A stretch of DNA of 64,000 nucleotides, taken from NCBI RefSeq assembly GCF_020405225.1, contig NZ_CP084473.1, positions 124,001 to 188,000 on the forward strand, given 5' to 3'. The translations under genes and the position numbers were made by a program. This stretch comes from Natrinema sp. DC36. GTDB lineage: Archaea > Halobacteriota > Halobacteria > Halobacteriales > Natrialbaceae. Below the pieces are notes generated by a model. That model searched no databases. It saw only the letters and a list, made by a program, of their open reading frames with translations, and was not told the DNA's origin. Shown piece by piece: positions 1 through 8,466 of this stretch (positions are counted from its first letter, which is position 1; every line of letters begins with the position of its first letter).

Positions 1-2
1 TG

Positions 3-332
3 ACCGGTGACGATGGAAGCACCATCAGTCCCCAGTCCACCGTCGACTTTGACGCCGATACGGTCACGCTGACTATCGATCGTGCCGCCTTCGACGGGAC
101 CGACCCCGCCGACTTAGAGGTGGTCGCAGGCGTCGGTTCGGCAGAGTACAGCGCCTTCCGCCCGGTACAGGAGACGGCAAGTGGCCACAGGTTCGGCGGT
201 GCAAAAGCCGGTGCAGTAGATAATGCACCGCGACTCATCGACGTAACGACGCCCACGGACGTTTCCCAGAAGACAGCGCTCGGCTATTCCGCCGAGGAAC
301 GGGCAACCTTGCCATTCGTTTCCCTCGACTAG
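3..332 (+). CDS. C-terminal part of a glucodextranase-like (DOMON-like) protein, cut by window edge
   Basis: Frame 3 is open from the window edge to the TAG at 330-332, so only the last 109 residues are visible. The pattern of beta-strands, then an Arg-Pro-Val, a Gly-Gly run, a Pro-Arg-Leu-Ile-Asp-Val segment, a Gln and a Leu-Gly-Tyr followed by a terminal Leu-Pro-Phe-Val resembles the C-terminal binding module of glucodextranase found at the end of secreted archaeal amylase/pullulanase-like proteins. The catalytic part, if any, lies to the left. The internal GTG at 120 is probably not a real start, because homologous-looking sequence continues upstream. The family call is from memory of the motif. 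Confidence 0.55.
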   Translation, partial: TGDDGSTISPQSTVDFDADTVTLTIDRAAFDGTDPADLEVVAGVGSAEYSAFRPVQETASGHRFGGAKAGAVDNAPRLIDVTTPTDVSQKTALGYSAEERATLPFVSLD

Positions 333-808
333 GGGTAGCTGAGTCATTCCCCTTTCACGGGATTTGACTACGGGCGAGCATAGGCTATTGAAGTCGAACG
401 TCGCCGAGTGCTGTGGATGGAACCGTACCTGCAGTAAGGTTTATTCTCGGGCCGAGAAGGGTGGCCCGTCCCGATAGGGCCAGATTCACAGATGAGTCTG
501 GAAGTCATCGACCGGCACAGTGAAGCACTGTTCGAGTTCCTCTGGTGTCCCGAGCCTGTCGGAGACAGTTCGGTCTCAGTCCGTAAAGTAGGATTATTAA
601 TGCTCGACCTTATTAGGACAAATCCGAATGCTGTATTTCGATAGGCTCAGATACTCAACCTACGGGCAGCAGCTGAAAGCGGACAGCGACGACGGGTCGC
701 AAGCGTCGCTCGCCGGCGTGAACTCTACCAGACTGGACAACCAGCCCACCTAGAGTGTACATCGAAGACCGTCGCGCAGAAGCCATATAGCGGCTGAGGC
801 ACTACGAC
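333..808. other. intergenic region, no convincing gene
   Basis: About 475 bases separate the partial gene from pirin. An open frame of 50 codons (492-644, plus strand) exists, but it has no recognisable motif and no clear promoter. The segment contains AT-rich patches near 590-620 that could be promoter elements. Nothing else could be supported. Confidence 0.4.
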
Positions 809-814
809 GTGGTA

Positions 815-1579
815 ATGGATGATTCGCCCTCGGCACAGACTCAACGTTGTATCCACACGGCGCCGCGAACGGATGTCTCGCAGGATCAGGGCAAGTTCCG
901 GATACACCTCAACTTCCCCGGTCGGGCCGTCCCCGACCACGACGATCACGGCTATGGGCCGCTGGCAACCGTCGTCGAGTCATTCATGGATCCGGGGACG
1001 CTGATCCGAATGCACCAGCACCGCAACGAAGATATCATCTCCTGGGTCCCCAACGGCGTAATGCGCCACGACGACCGCCAGGGCAATAACCTCGTTACTG
1101 ACGCCGAACACCTGATGGTCATGAACGCCGGCAGCGGCTTCTGGCACGCCGAGGAGACGCTAGCAAACGACCCGCCGCTTCGAATGCTCCAGATCTTCGT
1201 CCGACCACACAGCCTCGATCTCGAGCCGGACATCCAACACGAGCCAATTCCCGATCCCGTCACGAACGAATGGCGGCACCTGTTCGGCCCCGAAGGGACC
1301 GACGCCCCGCTGTTTGTCCGCAACGATGTCGACTTCTACGATTGCCGCCTCACCGCCGGCGCCACGACTACGCTGCCGTCCCGGTCGGATTGGGATACCT
1401 ATCTATACGTCTTTGATGGCGTCATCGACGTTGGCGAGGAGTCCCTCGGGTACACCGAGAGCGCACTCGTGACTGGCGATAGCGACGTAACCGTCACCGC
1501 AACCGAGGACTCCACCATCGTCGCGTTTACCATCAACCCTGACGCCCCGATCACGCGCCAAGGCACGATTGGCCGCTGA
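815..1579 (+). CDS. pirin family bicupin protein
   Basis: Iron-binding bicupin of the pirin family. Bacterial and plant members include quercetinase-type dioxygenases and redox-sensing regulators. The N-terminal cupin shows the expected metal ligands: an HxH pair in RMHQHRNED and the HAE triplet in GFWHAEET. The intervening pattern (leucine-rich strand, then RPHSLDLEP) matches pirins, and the length of about 254 residues is typical. ATG 815 is preferred over the GTG at 809. The gene stands alone, and a T-rich stretch (1607-1613) directly after it may act as terminator. Its substrate cannot be deduced. Confidence 0.85.
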   Translation: MDDSPSAQTQRCIHTAPRTDVSQDQGKFRIHLNFPGRAVPDHDDHGYGPLATVVESFMDPGTLIRMHQHRNEDIISWVPNGVMRHDDRQGNNLVTDAEHLMVMNAGSGFWHAEETLANDPPLRMLQIFVRPHSLDLEPDIQHEPIPDPVTNEWRHLFGPEGTDAPLFVRNDVDFYDCRLTAGATTTLPSRSDWDTYLYVFDGVIDVGEESLGYTESALVTGDSDVTVTATEDSTIVAFTINPDAPITRQGTIGR

Positions 1580-1604
1580 GACACCGGCAAGCGAGCCCCG
1601 GTGA

Positions 1605-1616
1605 TGTTTTTTTGTC
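1605..1616 (+). terminator. T-rich putative terminator after pirin gene
   Basis: A run of seven T residues about 28 bases behind the pirin stop codon. Archaeal transcription commonly ends at such T tracts without a hairpin. This is inferred from position only. Confidence 0.4.
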
Positions 1617-1831
1617 CACCTGAGAAGGTGAGGGCTTCATCAAGCACTCTCACAGTTAGATGATTTCCGTGAACCAACAGCAGACAACGGGCGATGTATC
1701 GATCGACGATATTCTAGTCAATCACCCGTTGGCTTGCCTGCGAGCATCCGCCGACGAAACCACTAGTCGTGTTGAAAGCGGCTCACTGGTGGCGGTATCT
1801 ATTGAGGGTCTTCTCCTCGATATAAGACTGC

Positions 1832-2044
1832 TCACTGGCCTTCAGCAGTCGCCTTAATTTCCACCTCGCAGTTCCAACCAAGATCTCCGTGTTTTTCATC
1901 CTTTGAGCCAGAGATATGACCTTTGATGCTTCTGATAGAGTCTGATGAATAGTTGTGACATATCGGACAGGGGTATTTCCCGCTGTTAACAGTCGAATCG
2001 CTCATGACTTCTTCAAAGTCAGGCCGTGAATCTTGTGAGATCAT
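1832..2044 (-). CDS. small zinc-finger protein
   Basis: 70-residue protein with CPICHNYSSDSIRSIKGHIS followed by a second histidine (DEKH), giving a C2H2-like finger of the kind common in small haloarchaeal DNA-binding proteins. A second in-frame ATG (2003-2005) would shorten it by 13 residues and still keep the finger. It lies alone in an AT-rich stretch between pirin and the broken EEP gene. DNA or protein binding is inferred from the fold only. Confidence 0.55.
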   Translation of the reverse strand: MISQDSRPDFEEVMSDSTVNSGKYPCPICHNYSSDSIRSIKGHISGSKDEKHGDLGWNCEVEIKATAEGQ

Positions 2045-2188
2045 ACACGTTGTGTTGTGATCGAGATTGCTAATAACCCTCTGCCAATTCCATAGAGGCC
2101 TCTAGACGGCTATCTCCTAGGTAATCTTCTAGTGCTCAACTCGCAGAGCCACCGTGGTTCGCCTGAAGATTTCACTCGGACTGAGCCA

Positions 2189-3112
2189 TCAGGGTGTCGA
2201 CGACTTCGGTCTAAGCTTATCTGAGGTGAACTCTGCGATGATCGGTGCGTGATCGCTATACTCGAGTCCTGTCTCATCGTAGAAGCAATCGTTTGGGTTG
2301 AGAATTTCTGACGCGATGACGTGGTCAAACCGCTTCCCAGAAAGAGGCCCCTTTTCGCCAGTTGGATGGCTGATATCTAATATGTCAAGTGTACCATAGC
2401 CGTGGATTGCTCGAAAGACATCGACCATCCCGACCGTGTCCAGTTCTGTCAGAATGTTGCGTTCGGCGTTTTTCCAACGTTCCGAGAGAGCATCGTTTCG
2501 TTCATCTCGCCAGGGAATAACCTCTCCATCGGCCGTTTCGTCCTGAGGCGCATTGAAATCGCCGGCCAAGATTCGAGGCCTATCACCTTGCGCGAGAATC
2601 CGGTTATAAATGTTCTCGAGAATTTTTATTTTCTCCTCGCCGTACATGCTCCCAGGTACCGTCCGAATGTTCCAGAGATCGAGAGTAAAATCACCGTGGT
2701 CAACTTCCGCGTTGAGAATCTTCTCGGGGAAGTTGGTGTCCCAGTGCTTCAAATCTGAATCTCCAAATGGGGCATCTCGGATACTGGGTGATTGCCGCTG
2801 TAGATTCTGGAGGTCGCTTTCCGAATGGACTGCGATGAGATTTCCATTCACCCCATTAAAGTCTTGAAATGGCGGAACATCTATTTCGTCCAGTTGTCGC
2901 GACCAATCTAACGTGTCCACAATCTCCGTGTATCCTCCAGTGTCTCTCAGCTCTTCATGCCAGAGTTCCCGACGATCGGTCGTGACTTCGTTCAGCATTA
3001 CCAAGTCAGGGCAGTCAGCAGTCTCAACGAGATACCCAATCTGACCGGAGATTCGGTCTGTTGATCCTTATGGTGGAAATGCTCCTTGTACGTTCCAAGA
3101 TAGTACATCCAT
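2189..3112 (-). pseudogene. endonuclease/exonuclease/phosphatase (EEP) family gene with in-frame stop
   Basis: The reading frame from ATG 3110-3112 begins MDVLSWNVQG, the classic EEP N-terminus, and is preceded by a GAGGAG ribosome-binding site. A TAA at 3068-3070 stops it after 14 codons. The same frame then continues through LVMLNEV, GDFNAP (magnesium-binding Asp/Asn) and the catalytic SDHAP to the stop at 2189. Without the stop the protein would be about 307 residues, a normal EEP length. Initiation at the TTG of codon 3004 would lose the first strand with the SWN motif, so the gene is probably inactive. Either a real nonsense mutation or a base error is possible. Confidence 0.75.
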
Positions 3113-3436
3113 ACTTGATGCTCCTCGAACATGCTAATAAGTATCAACCCCACATAGTAGTTTTATATCTTTCAGAAGATGCTGTCGACGAGTACTCGAC
3201 AGACAGAATCTGATCGCTCTAAACGGTATCTATGGCAAAATTGAGTAGTAAGTAGTACGCAAACGAACCTCCAACACCAGCGCTACTTGGAAAGTTCTAC
3301 AGGCCATCGTCGTTCTTTAGCACGGCACGATCGTATATCTGCAGGCGCGGTATTGAGCACATGAATTGTTTTCTAAAATTGACAACTACTCAGCCTCTTT
3401 TACATTTATATATGCAGAGCTATCTGTGCACCCAAC
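3113..3436. other. AT-rich intergenic region
   Basis: Roughly 320 bases of AT-rich DNA between two broken genes. A TATA-like run (TTTATATA, 3405-3412) sits about 25-30 bases before the start of the Mre11-like frame. No ORF or repeat stands out. Confidence 0.5.
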
Positions 3437-4375
3437 ATGGCTGAAATTCGACTATTTCGTATCAGTGACATTCACCTCGGAAAGCGTCAATACGGCTCAG
3501 ATATTCGCCGTGACGGCTTTGTAGACACATTCGAGCGAACGATTGAACTCGCGGTCGAACGTGACGTCGATGCCGTAATCCACACCCGTGACCTGTTCGA
3601 TGATCCTGTGCCACCACTTCCGACGGTCATGCGTTGCGCTGATGCACTCGAGCCGCTCAAGGAGCGCAACATTCCGTTCTACGGGATCGTAGGGAACCAC
3701 GGAGACGACCAGTGGCTCGATCTCCTCTGTCGTACGAACGCCGTGACCCGACTTAACTGAGAGCCGACAGTCGTCGGTGATGTGGCGCTCTACGGTATCG
3801 ATGCGGTCCGTCCAAGCGTCTGGGATACGGCAGACTTCGAACTCGAAGCACGACCGGAGGACACAGAATATTCGATTCTCTGTATGCACGAATTGCTCGA
3901 GCCCCTGCAGAAGGTATCGTCGCCAACTACCCCGTCGAGGATGTCCTCGAGCGGGTAAACGTTGACCTCGATGGCCTCGCACTCGGCGATCTCCACCAGC
4001 CAAAGAGCGCACACGTCGATGGTACAGATATCTGGTACGCGAGTGCGACAGAGCGCTATGCCAAGAATCAAGAAGAGATGGGATTCGTCCAGTTACTTGA
4101 AATCGACGACGGTGACCTCACTCGCCGCCAACTCGAACTCGAGACGCGCCCGTGGTCGGTGTTTCATATCGCGTTCGGCGAGGATGATAGTGTAGGCTAT
4201 GTCCAAGACGTGATCGACCGACGCGACCTTGACGATGCTGTCGCAAAGATTGAACTCACTGGTGAGCGCTTGCGACGACGTTCCGAAGTTTGTCCAGACC
4301 GCCCGCCGCGTCCTCAAGCGCGACGACCTCACCCTCAAGCACGCCGGGAGATCGCCGAGACGCTCTCGACTTGAG
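3437..4375 (+). pseudogene. Mre11/SbcD-like nuclease gene, multiply disrupted
   Basis: Starts as a calcineurin-type metallophosphoesterase of the Mre11 family: SDIHLGKRQYG (metal ligands Asp and His), HTRDLFDDP, then GNHG in place of the usual GNHD. A TGA at 3758-3760 interrupts the frame, which then continues as EPTVVGDVALYGID. A frameshift near 3905 moves the reading to a +1 frame (GIVANYPVEDVLERVNVDLDG and on to the GDLHQPKSAH motif). A second shift near 4270 moves the tail (KFVQTARRVLKRDD) into yet another frame. At least three lesions make this a decayed double-strand-break repair nuclease paralogue, a common passenger on haloarchaeal plasmids. Confidence 0.8.
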
Positions 4376-4432
4376 CGATGCCGTTCGAGGTTGAATCCGA
4401 GATTATTGTCGATACCGATTAGAAGATACGAA

Positions 4433-4792
4433 TCACTCCATGTCGTGAGGCCAGTTTTCACCTTGGTCCGGGTGATTTGGAGACCGATATCGGAACCCAG
4501 AGAGATCATTCGAATATGTTACCCAATCACCGTTCCTAACATGTTCCATAGCACAGCGGTCGCTCCCGCAGTCAACTACTATCCGGTATTCTTTCCCTTG
4601 TTTTGAGGAAAGGTAGACCTCCACTCTGTTTTGTGAACGATCCGGATCCGTTTTGTCACTTCGAGAAATTCGTTCAATATACCCAATAGAGAACGGTTCC
4701 ACTCGCCTAAGTGTATAGAGACTTCCACCCTCTTCGATACCTGCGAGATCATCATACATTTCCTGAGGGATCTTCGGATGATTGGCTTTCAT
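4433..4792 (-). CDS. hypothetical protein, 119 residues
   Basis: Not recognised. The protein is mixed-charge, with two cysteines (DCGSDRCAMEH) that could form a small metal site, and a beta-rich middle segment (RVEVYLSSKQGKEYRIVVDC). Codon use is plausible for a gene of AT-richer plasmid DNA. It overlaps the end of the antisense frame at 4789-5004 by four bases, which could indicate translational coupling if that frame is real. Confidence 0.5.
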   Translation of the reverse strand: MKANHPKIPQEMYDDLAGIEEGGSLYTLRRVEPFSIGYIERISRSDKTDPDRSQNRVEVYLSSKQGKEYRIVVDCGSDRCAMEHVRNGDWVTYSNDLSGFRYRSPNHPDQGENWPHDME

Positions 4793-5004
4793 TGTGCACT
4801 AGTCGCATTCGACTTATTATACTTAAACAGCAGTCCTGATTCTGGGTTGTTATTCCAGTGAGAGGGGTCAGAAAACGGAATCAAGAGCAATTTTCGACTG
4901 TTTGGTCCCGCGGTGATCGCCACCGCCGTGCCACCGGAGCAGCGGGAGATCTCTCGAGTTGTCGTATTGTTCTCGTCTGCTGTCTTTGCTTCGTGGGAGT
5001 ACAT
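4789..5004 (-). CDS. doubtful 71-residue ORF upstream of the 119-residue gene
   Basis: Open frame with an Asn/Ser/Thr-rich product that lacks any motif and is less acidic than typical haloarchaeal proteins. The only argument for it is the ATGA-type overlap with the following gene. It could equally be chance or a decayed fragment. Confidence 0.25.
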   Translation of the reverse strand: MYSHEAKTADENNTTTREISRCSGGTAVAITAGPNSRKLLLIPFSDPSHWNNNPESGLLFKYNKSNATSAQ

Positions 5005-5031
5005 ACACAGCGGCTAGAGACTCGACTCCTC

Positions 5032-5219
5032 AAGTGGGTAACCACCGTCTGCGATCAACCTCCGCAAGTAGCAAACGCCGGTGGCCGAGTTCCTCAATCT
5101 TGACATCGGCCGGGCGCTGGGAGATACCATAGATCTCAAGTCCGTGTTTCCGGCTGCGCTTGCTGATCTTGATCAGCATCTGGCCCGTCTCGTTCAACCT
5201 GCCGCCCTCAGGAATGTAC
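5032..5219 (-). pseudogene. fragment of a HerA/DUF87-type ATPase
   Basis: An open frame without start codon reads YIPEGGRLNETGQMLIKISK followed by SRKHGLEIYGISQRPADVK on the minus strand and ends at a TGA near 5032. This is the stretch just behind Walker B (with the sensor-like SQRP) in HerA/VirB4-like P-loop ATPases used by haloarchaeal plasmids and viruses for DNA pumping. Only about 60 residues remain and neither Walker A nor Walker B is present. It points to a former conjugation or mobilisation gene here. Confidence 0.6.
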
Positions 5220-5457
5220 TTAGATGCTAAACTCAGTCAGTGTGACAGCGATGAGACGGTCATCTCTGTATTCGAATATCAGTCAGCCCCGGCACTGACC
5301 GCTTGAGCACATATAATTGTAGTATGACGGCCAGAACACTAACGAGAAATTACCGAGCAAGATTGGTGTCCCGCTATTTCTAACAGGAATATCTCCCAAT
5401 ACTATAAGTGACTAGCCATACACAATCAAAATGGAAGCTGCGCTCCACGTCGCCGCG

Positions 5458-5567
5458 GGGGTATGCGTTGAAATGCCCCGGGTGCTGAGACACCCGAAGC
5501 GTGGCTTCCAGCCGAGAGGCTCGAAAGCCATGTTTCGCTTACTTCTGGCGGGATATAAACGTCCCGC
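5458..5567 (+). ncRNA. candidate structured RNA: four consecutive stem-loops
   Basis: Four hairpins follow each other: 5458-5464/5473-5479 (GGGGTAT with ATGCCCC, one G-T pair); 5479-5484/5491-5496 (CGGGTG with CACCCG); a nested pair 5503-5507/5525-5529 (GGCTT with AAGCC) enclosing 5510-5513/5518-5521 (AGCC with GGCT, a GAGA loop of GNRA type); and 5548-5553/5562-5567 (GCGGGA with TCCCGC). The density of perfect stems and the GNRA loop suggest a folded RNA. An AT-rich promoter-like stretch lies just before, at 5385-5430. It could be a plasmid control RNA or the relic of a TnpB-associated right-end RNA; no TnpB gene is visible. Confidence 0.4.
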
Positions 5568-5627
5568 ACGAGAGTCGTATCGCACTCGAGTAGCCGTCGA
5601 CTCCAACAGTCACCGCTCGAGGTGGCT

Positions 5628-5780
5628 ATGAGAGAGAAGCGACAGTCAGAAGAGGACGGAGAGTGGTCGCTGCCGTCGTGTCCGCATTGTGGGAAAGCGG
5701 TGATGCTAGTCTACACACGCGGTCCGATGGACCATATCGCGTCGCCGTGTGGCTGTCGAGTAGCATCACCAGATCTCTGA
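5628..5780 (+). CDS. small zinc-ribbon protein, 50 residues
   Basis: ATG 5628 to TGA 5778-5780 encodes a short protein with CPHC and, 23 residues later, CGC. Between them lies the stretch VMLVYTRGPMDHIASP. Two CxxC-like knuckles in a 50-residue acidic protein are typical of the many small haloarchaeal zinc-ribbon proteins. It sits between the structured-RNA candidate and the origin repeats, about 1 kb before orc1 and on the same strand. A role in plasmid maintenance is only suggested by position. Confidence 0.6.
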   Translation: MREKRQSEEDGEWSLPSCPHCGKAVMLVYTRGPMDHIASPCGCRVASPDL

Positions 5781-5942
5781 GGAAGACTCGACCATCGACG
5801 CGGTTGAGACTGCCATTCCGCATATTTTGGATCGGCGGGACGAAGGCAAGCAGCATCGAGGACTATCTCTAATTGGACTCAACAATCAATTGGCTGGTTG
5901 CATCGTTCTTGCAAAGGAGGGCTTCTAACAGAGGGGGTTCGG

Positions 5943-5962
5943 ACACCCCTCTATCGATGTGT
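5943..5962 (+). repeat. origin repeat copy 1
   Basis: ACACCCCTCTATCGATGTGT, identical to copy 3. The outer ACAC/GTGT ends form a short dyad. One of eight copies around orc1. Confidence 0.7.
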
Positions 5963-6080
5963 TCCTGCGAGATTGTCTCTTACATGTCGAAGCGGCTCTT
6001 CGAGAAGATTGGATCAAACAGTGGAATTGATGTCAGATGGAGGTTGATTCTCAAGAGTAAGCGAAACTAGCTGCCAGGAC

Positions 6081-6100
6081 ACACACCATTATCGAAGTGT
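6081..6100 (+). repeat. origin repeat copy 2 (degenerate)
   Basis: ACACACCATTATCGAAGTGT, differing from the consensus in the CTC core, but with the TATCGAAGTGT half intact. Confidence 0.55.
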
Positions 6101-6185
6101 GTCTTGACAGTTGCTTTGGATGGTATTCTCTCCGAAAGGGGAGGAACAATCTGACTGAAACCTACTCAAGAGTAGGACGGCACAG

Positions 6186-6205
6186 ACACCCCTCTATCGA
6201 TGTGT
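6186..6205 (+). repeat. origin repeat copy 3
   Basis: ACACCCCTCTATCGATGTGT, a perfect copy of repeat 1, followed by a T-run leading into the AT-rich centre of the region. Confidence 0.7.
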
Positions 6206-6387
6206 TTTCACTGTGGGTGTGGAGCCGATAAAACGACGAATGACTGGAAGACTCGAGGCTTCTGACCAAGAATTGAGGCCGGTAACCGATGAGAATTACA
6301 TAAAGACAGCCTGAGAGGGATCATTTGCTGTTCGCTGTTTTCGAAGGGGATTCAGGAAGGTCACGATCAAGGTGCAGAACATATCGA

Positions 6388-6407
6388 ACACTTCGATAGG
6401 GGTGTGT
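6388..6407 (-). repeat. origin repeat copy 4, inverted
   Basis: Plus strand reads ACACTTCGATAGGGGTGTGT, which is the repeat in reverse orientation with the AAGTGT end variant. Confidence 0.6.
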
Positions 6408-6567
6408 GTGAGTGTTGTTCTAGAAAGCTAGAAGAAGAGAAAGAGAAATACTGGAATGAATTACACCGATTTCCTAACCAATCGGCTCTCTTCTGCGAGA
6501 TCTTGCGTTACCATCGCTCTCGCATATTCGATCCCGTCGATTGACCCCCTCCCCTTCGAGGCTTCGA

Positions 6568-6587
6568 ACACATCGATAGAGGGGTGT
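6568..6587 (-). repeat. origin repeat copy 5, inverted
   Basis: Plus strand reads ACACATCGATAGAGGGGTGT, the exact reverse complement of copies 1 and 3. It lies 169 bases before the chosen orc1 start. Confidence 0.7.
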
Positions 6588-6755
6588 CTGTCTCAACACC
6601 CACCTCTCTCATAACACATCGTCGGCCGCCTTTACTACCTCGAGGGATCGCCGTCTCAACCGGGTTAAATCGTCGGATATCATCCGTCTAATCGGAGAAA
6701 TACACATCGACAAAGGTGGGGAACACTTTTGGTCCCACCCTGTATGGGTCACCGT

Positions 6756-8183
6756 ATGGATGACTTCGAGGATCCTCGAGATGAGGCGGGGACATCGAAG
6801 GACGAAACGATAGAGGAGGACATTTCCTCATTCGAGTCTTCTGCGCCCGAGACATCTTCATCCTCGAGTAACCCGTCGTCGACCACTGATTCACAGTCAA
6901 TCGAGGATATGTTGCTGGAGTTCGACCAGCAAGAGGGACTCATTCGTGATCGGTCGCTCCTCGATCCGAATCACATCGTCGAAGAGGATCGAATCGTCGG
7001 TCGCGATGAACAACTCCAAGAGGTTACGAAGATGCTCCGCGTCGCTCTCGGTGACAACCGTCCGCCGAATCTCTTTCTCTATGGTCCCTCGGGGACCGGT
7101 AAATCCCTCATCACCAAAGCCGTCTGCAAGAACATTAGCGCTATCTGCGAATCGCGTGACATCCGGTTCGGGACGATCGAAGTCAACTGCCAGGATCTCG
7201 ACACCCTCGGCGTTGCAGTCTACGAACTAGCGAGTCGCGCTGCGGACGAAGCTCTCGTCGAGGTCGAGGTTCCGAAACACGGTGTCGCGACGAAAGAAAA
7301 GTGGGACGAGCTCTATCGGATCGTTAACGAGAACTTCGATTCTGCAGTATTCGTCCTTGATGAACTCGATATGCTTGTGGGTCGACGAGACAAACAGGAG
7401 CCGGCGTTCTCCCGCCTCCTCTATCAACTGTCTCGAGCCGGCGCAAATAACGAACTCACTGCGCACGTCTCAGTCGTCGCGATCTCTAACGATACGAAGA
7501 TGATGGAGTCCGTGGGGAGTCGGGCCCTGAGCTCCTTCACCCCCGAAGACGTCCACTTCGACGATTACGATGCAAATCAGTTGCAGTCGATTCTTCGTCG
7601 TCGCCAAGACGCCTTTTACGACGACGTTCTCGACGAGGACGTCATTCCGCTGGCGGCTGCTTTCGCAGCGCAGACCCACGGCGATGCTCGCAAAGCGATC
7701 GATCTCATGCGCGTCGCCGGTGAGCTCGCTGAACGCGAAGGCGACGAAGACGTTCGTGAAGCGCACGTCCGTGAGGCGCAGGACAAAGTCGAGAAAAACC
7801 GCGTCCTCGAGGTCGTTCGAGGCATCAGCACACAGAAGAAGCTTTGTCTCTATGCGACGGCAGCTGTCGCTGCCGAAACGGACGATGAATCCGCCCGTAG
7901 CACGACCGGCTACAGGGTGTATCAGTTCCTCACTGACGCAATCGAGGCCGACCAATATCACCAGGAGACCTACGTTAACAAGATGAAGGAGATGACGACG
8001 TACTCCCTCGTCGACTTCGAACGACGAAGCCACGGTCCGAGCTCTGGGATGTTCCTCGAGTTCCAGTTCGGCGAGCGTCCCGAGACCATCCTCGAAACAC
8101 TTCGCGAGGACTCGCGCATCGACATGGTCTCCGGGAACGAAGTATCGACCGTCGTCAAAGCACAGGTTCGAAACGAGAACTGA
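6756..8183 (+). CDS. orc: Orc1/Cdc6 family replication initiation protein
   Basis: AAA+ initiator that binds origin repeats and loads the MCM helicase. An acidic, Ser/Thr-rich N-terminal tail (residues 1-55) precedes the AAA+ core with Walker A GPSGTGKS (110-117), Walker B VFVLDELD (198-205), the sensor-type SNDTKM and the arginine-bearing lid (RALSSF). A winged-helix domain fills the last 90 residues. ATG 6756 is chosen; ATG 6744 is possible and the TTG at 6729 unlikely. The total of about 475 residues is slightly longer than the family norm because of the tail. Repeats flank it on both sides, so it is very likely the initiator of this replicon and probably binds them. Confidence 0.93.
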   Translation: MDDFEDPRDEAGTSKDETIEEDISSFESSAPETSSSSSNPSSTTDSQSIEDMLLEFDQQEGLIRDRSLLDPNHIVEEDRIVGRDEQLQEVTKMLRVALGDNRPPNLFLYGPSGTGKSLITKAVCKNISAICESRDIRFGTIEVNCQDLDTLGVAVYELASRAADEALVEVEVPKHGVATKEKWDELYRIVNENFDSAVFVLDELDMLVGRRDKQEPAFSRLLYQLSRAGANNELTAHVSVVAISNDTKMMESVGSRALSSFTPEDVHFDDYDANQLQSILRRRQDAFYDDVLDEDVIPLAAAFAAQTHGDARKAIDLMRVAGELAEREGDEDVREAHVREAQDKVEKNRVLEVVRGISTQKKLCLYATAAVAAETDDESARSTTGYRVYQFLTDAIEADQYHQETYVNKMKEMTTYSLVDFERRSHGPSSGMFLEFQFGERPETILETLREDSRIDMVSGNEVSTVVKAQVRNEN

Positions 8184-8225
8184 GCTTCCCGTACTCTCGA
8201 AAGTCACCCGTTTGGATGATACACC

Positions 8226-8245
8226 ACACACCTCTATCGATGTGT
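8226..8245 (+). repeat. origin repeat copy 6
   Basis: ACACACCTCTATCGATGTGT, 43 bases behind the orc1 stop codon. Confidence 0.7.
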
Positions 8246-8380
8246 AATCGATCGAGAGCAGGTGTGTAGATTGGAATTTCTGGCGCTGTATTCGTATCGA
8301 CGTTTGGAGGACTTCTTCACCTATCACTCCATATATAACCTACTGACTCTCTCAGGTGCTGCAATACTACACGGTGATCA

Positions 8381-8400
8381 CCACACCTCTATCGAAGTGT
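8381..8400 (+). repeat. origin repeat copy 7
   Basis: CCACACCTCTATCGAAGTGT. It is separated from copy 8 by only two bases, giving a tandem pair with 22-bp periodicity (two helical turns). Confidence 0.7.
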
Positions 8401-8402
8401 CC

Positions 8403-8422
8403 ACACACCTCTATCGAAGTGT
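8403..8422 (+). repeat. origin repeat copy 8
   Basis: ACACACCTCTATCGAAGTGT, in tandem with copy 7, and followed by a T-run. The decayed IS6-like element begins about 45 bases later. Confidence 0.7.
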
Positions 8423-8466
8423 TTTCAGTCGTCTCTAGTGGGATACTCTACAACATCGGAAGGATG

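Larger units (their letters stand above)
5781..6755. other. putative replication origin region upstream of orc1
   Basis: Almost 1 kb without a convincing gene, AT-richer than the flanks, carrying five copies of a 20-bp repeat (listed separately): three in plus and two in minus orientation, converging on the AT-rich stretch 6205-6390. Together with the adjacent initiator gene this is the expected architecture of an archaeal origin, with initiator binding sites flanking a duplex-unwinding element. The repeat is not the usual haloarchaeal ORB with a G-string, so specificity for this particular Orc is inferred. Confidence 0.6.

Noticed and set aside
1660-1857. 65-residue ORF behind pirin
   Set aside because: No motif, and it runs into the end of the opposite small zinc-finger gene; could be chance.
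5431-5631. 66-residue ORF covering the stem-loop region
   Set aside because: The product is basic with no motif, and the four perfect hairpins explain the sequence better than a protein does.
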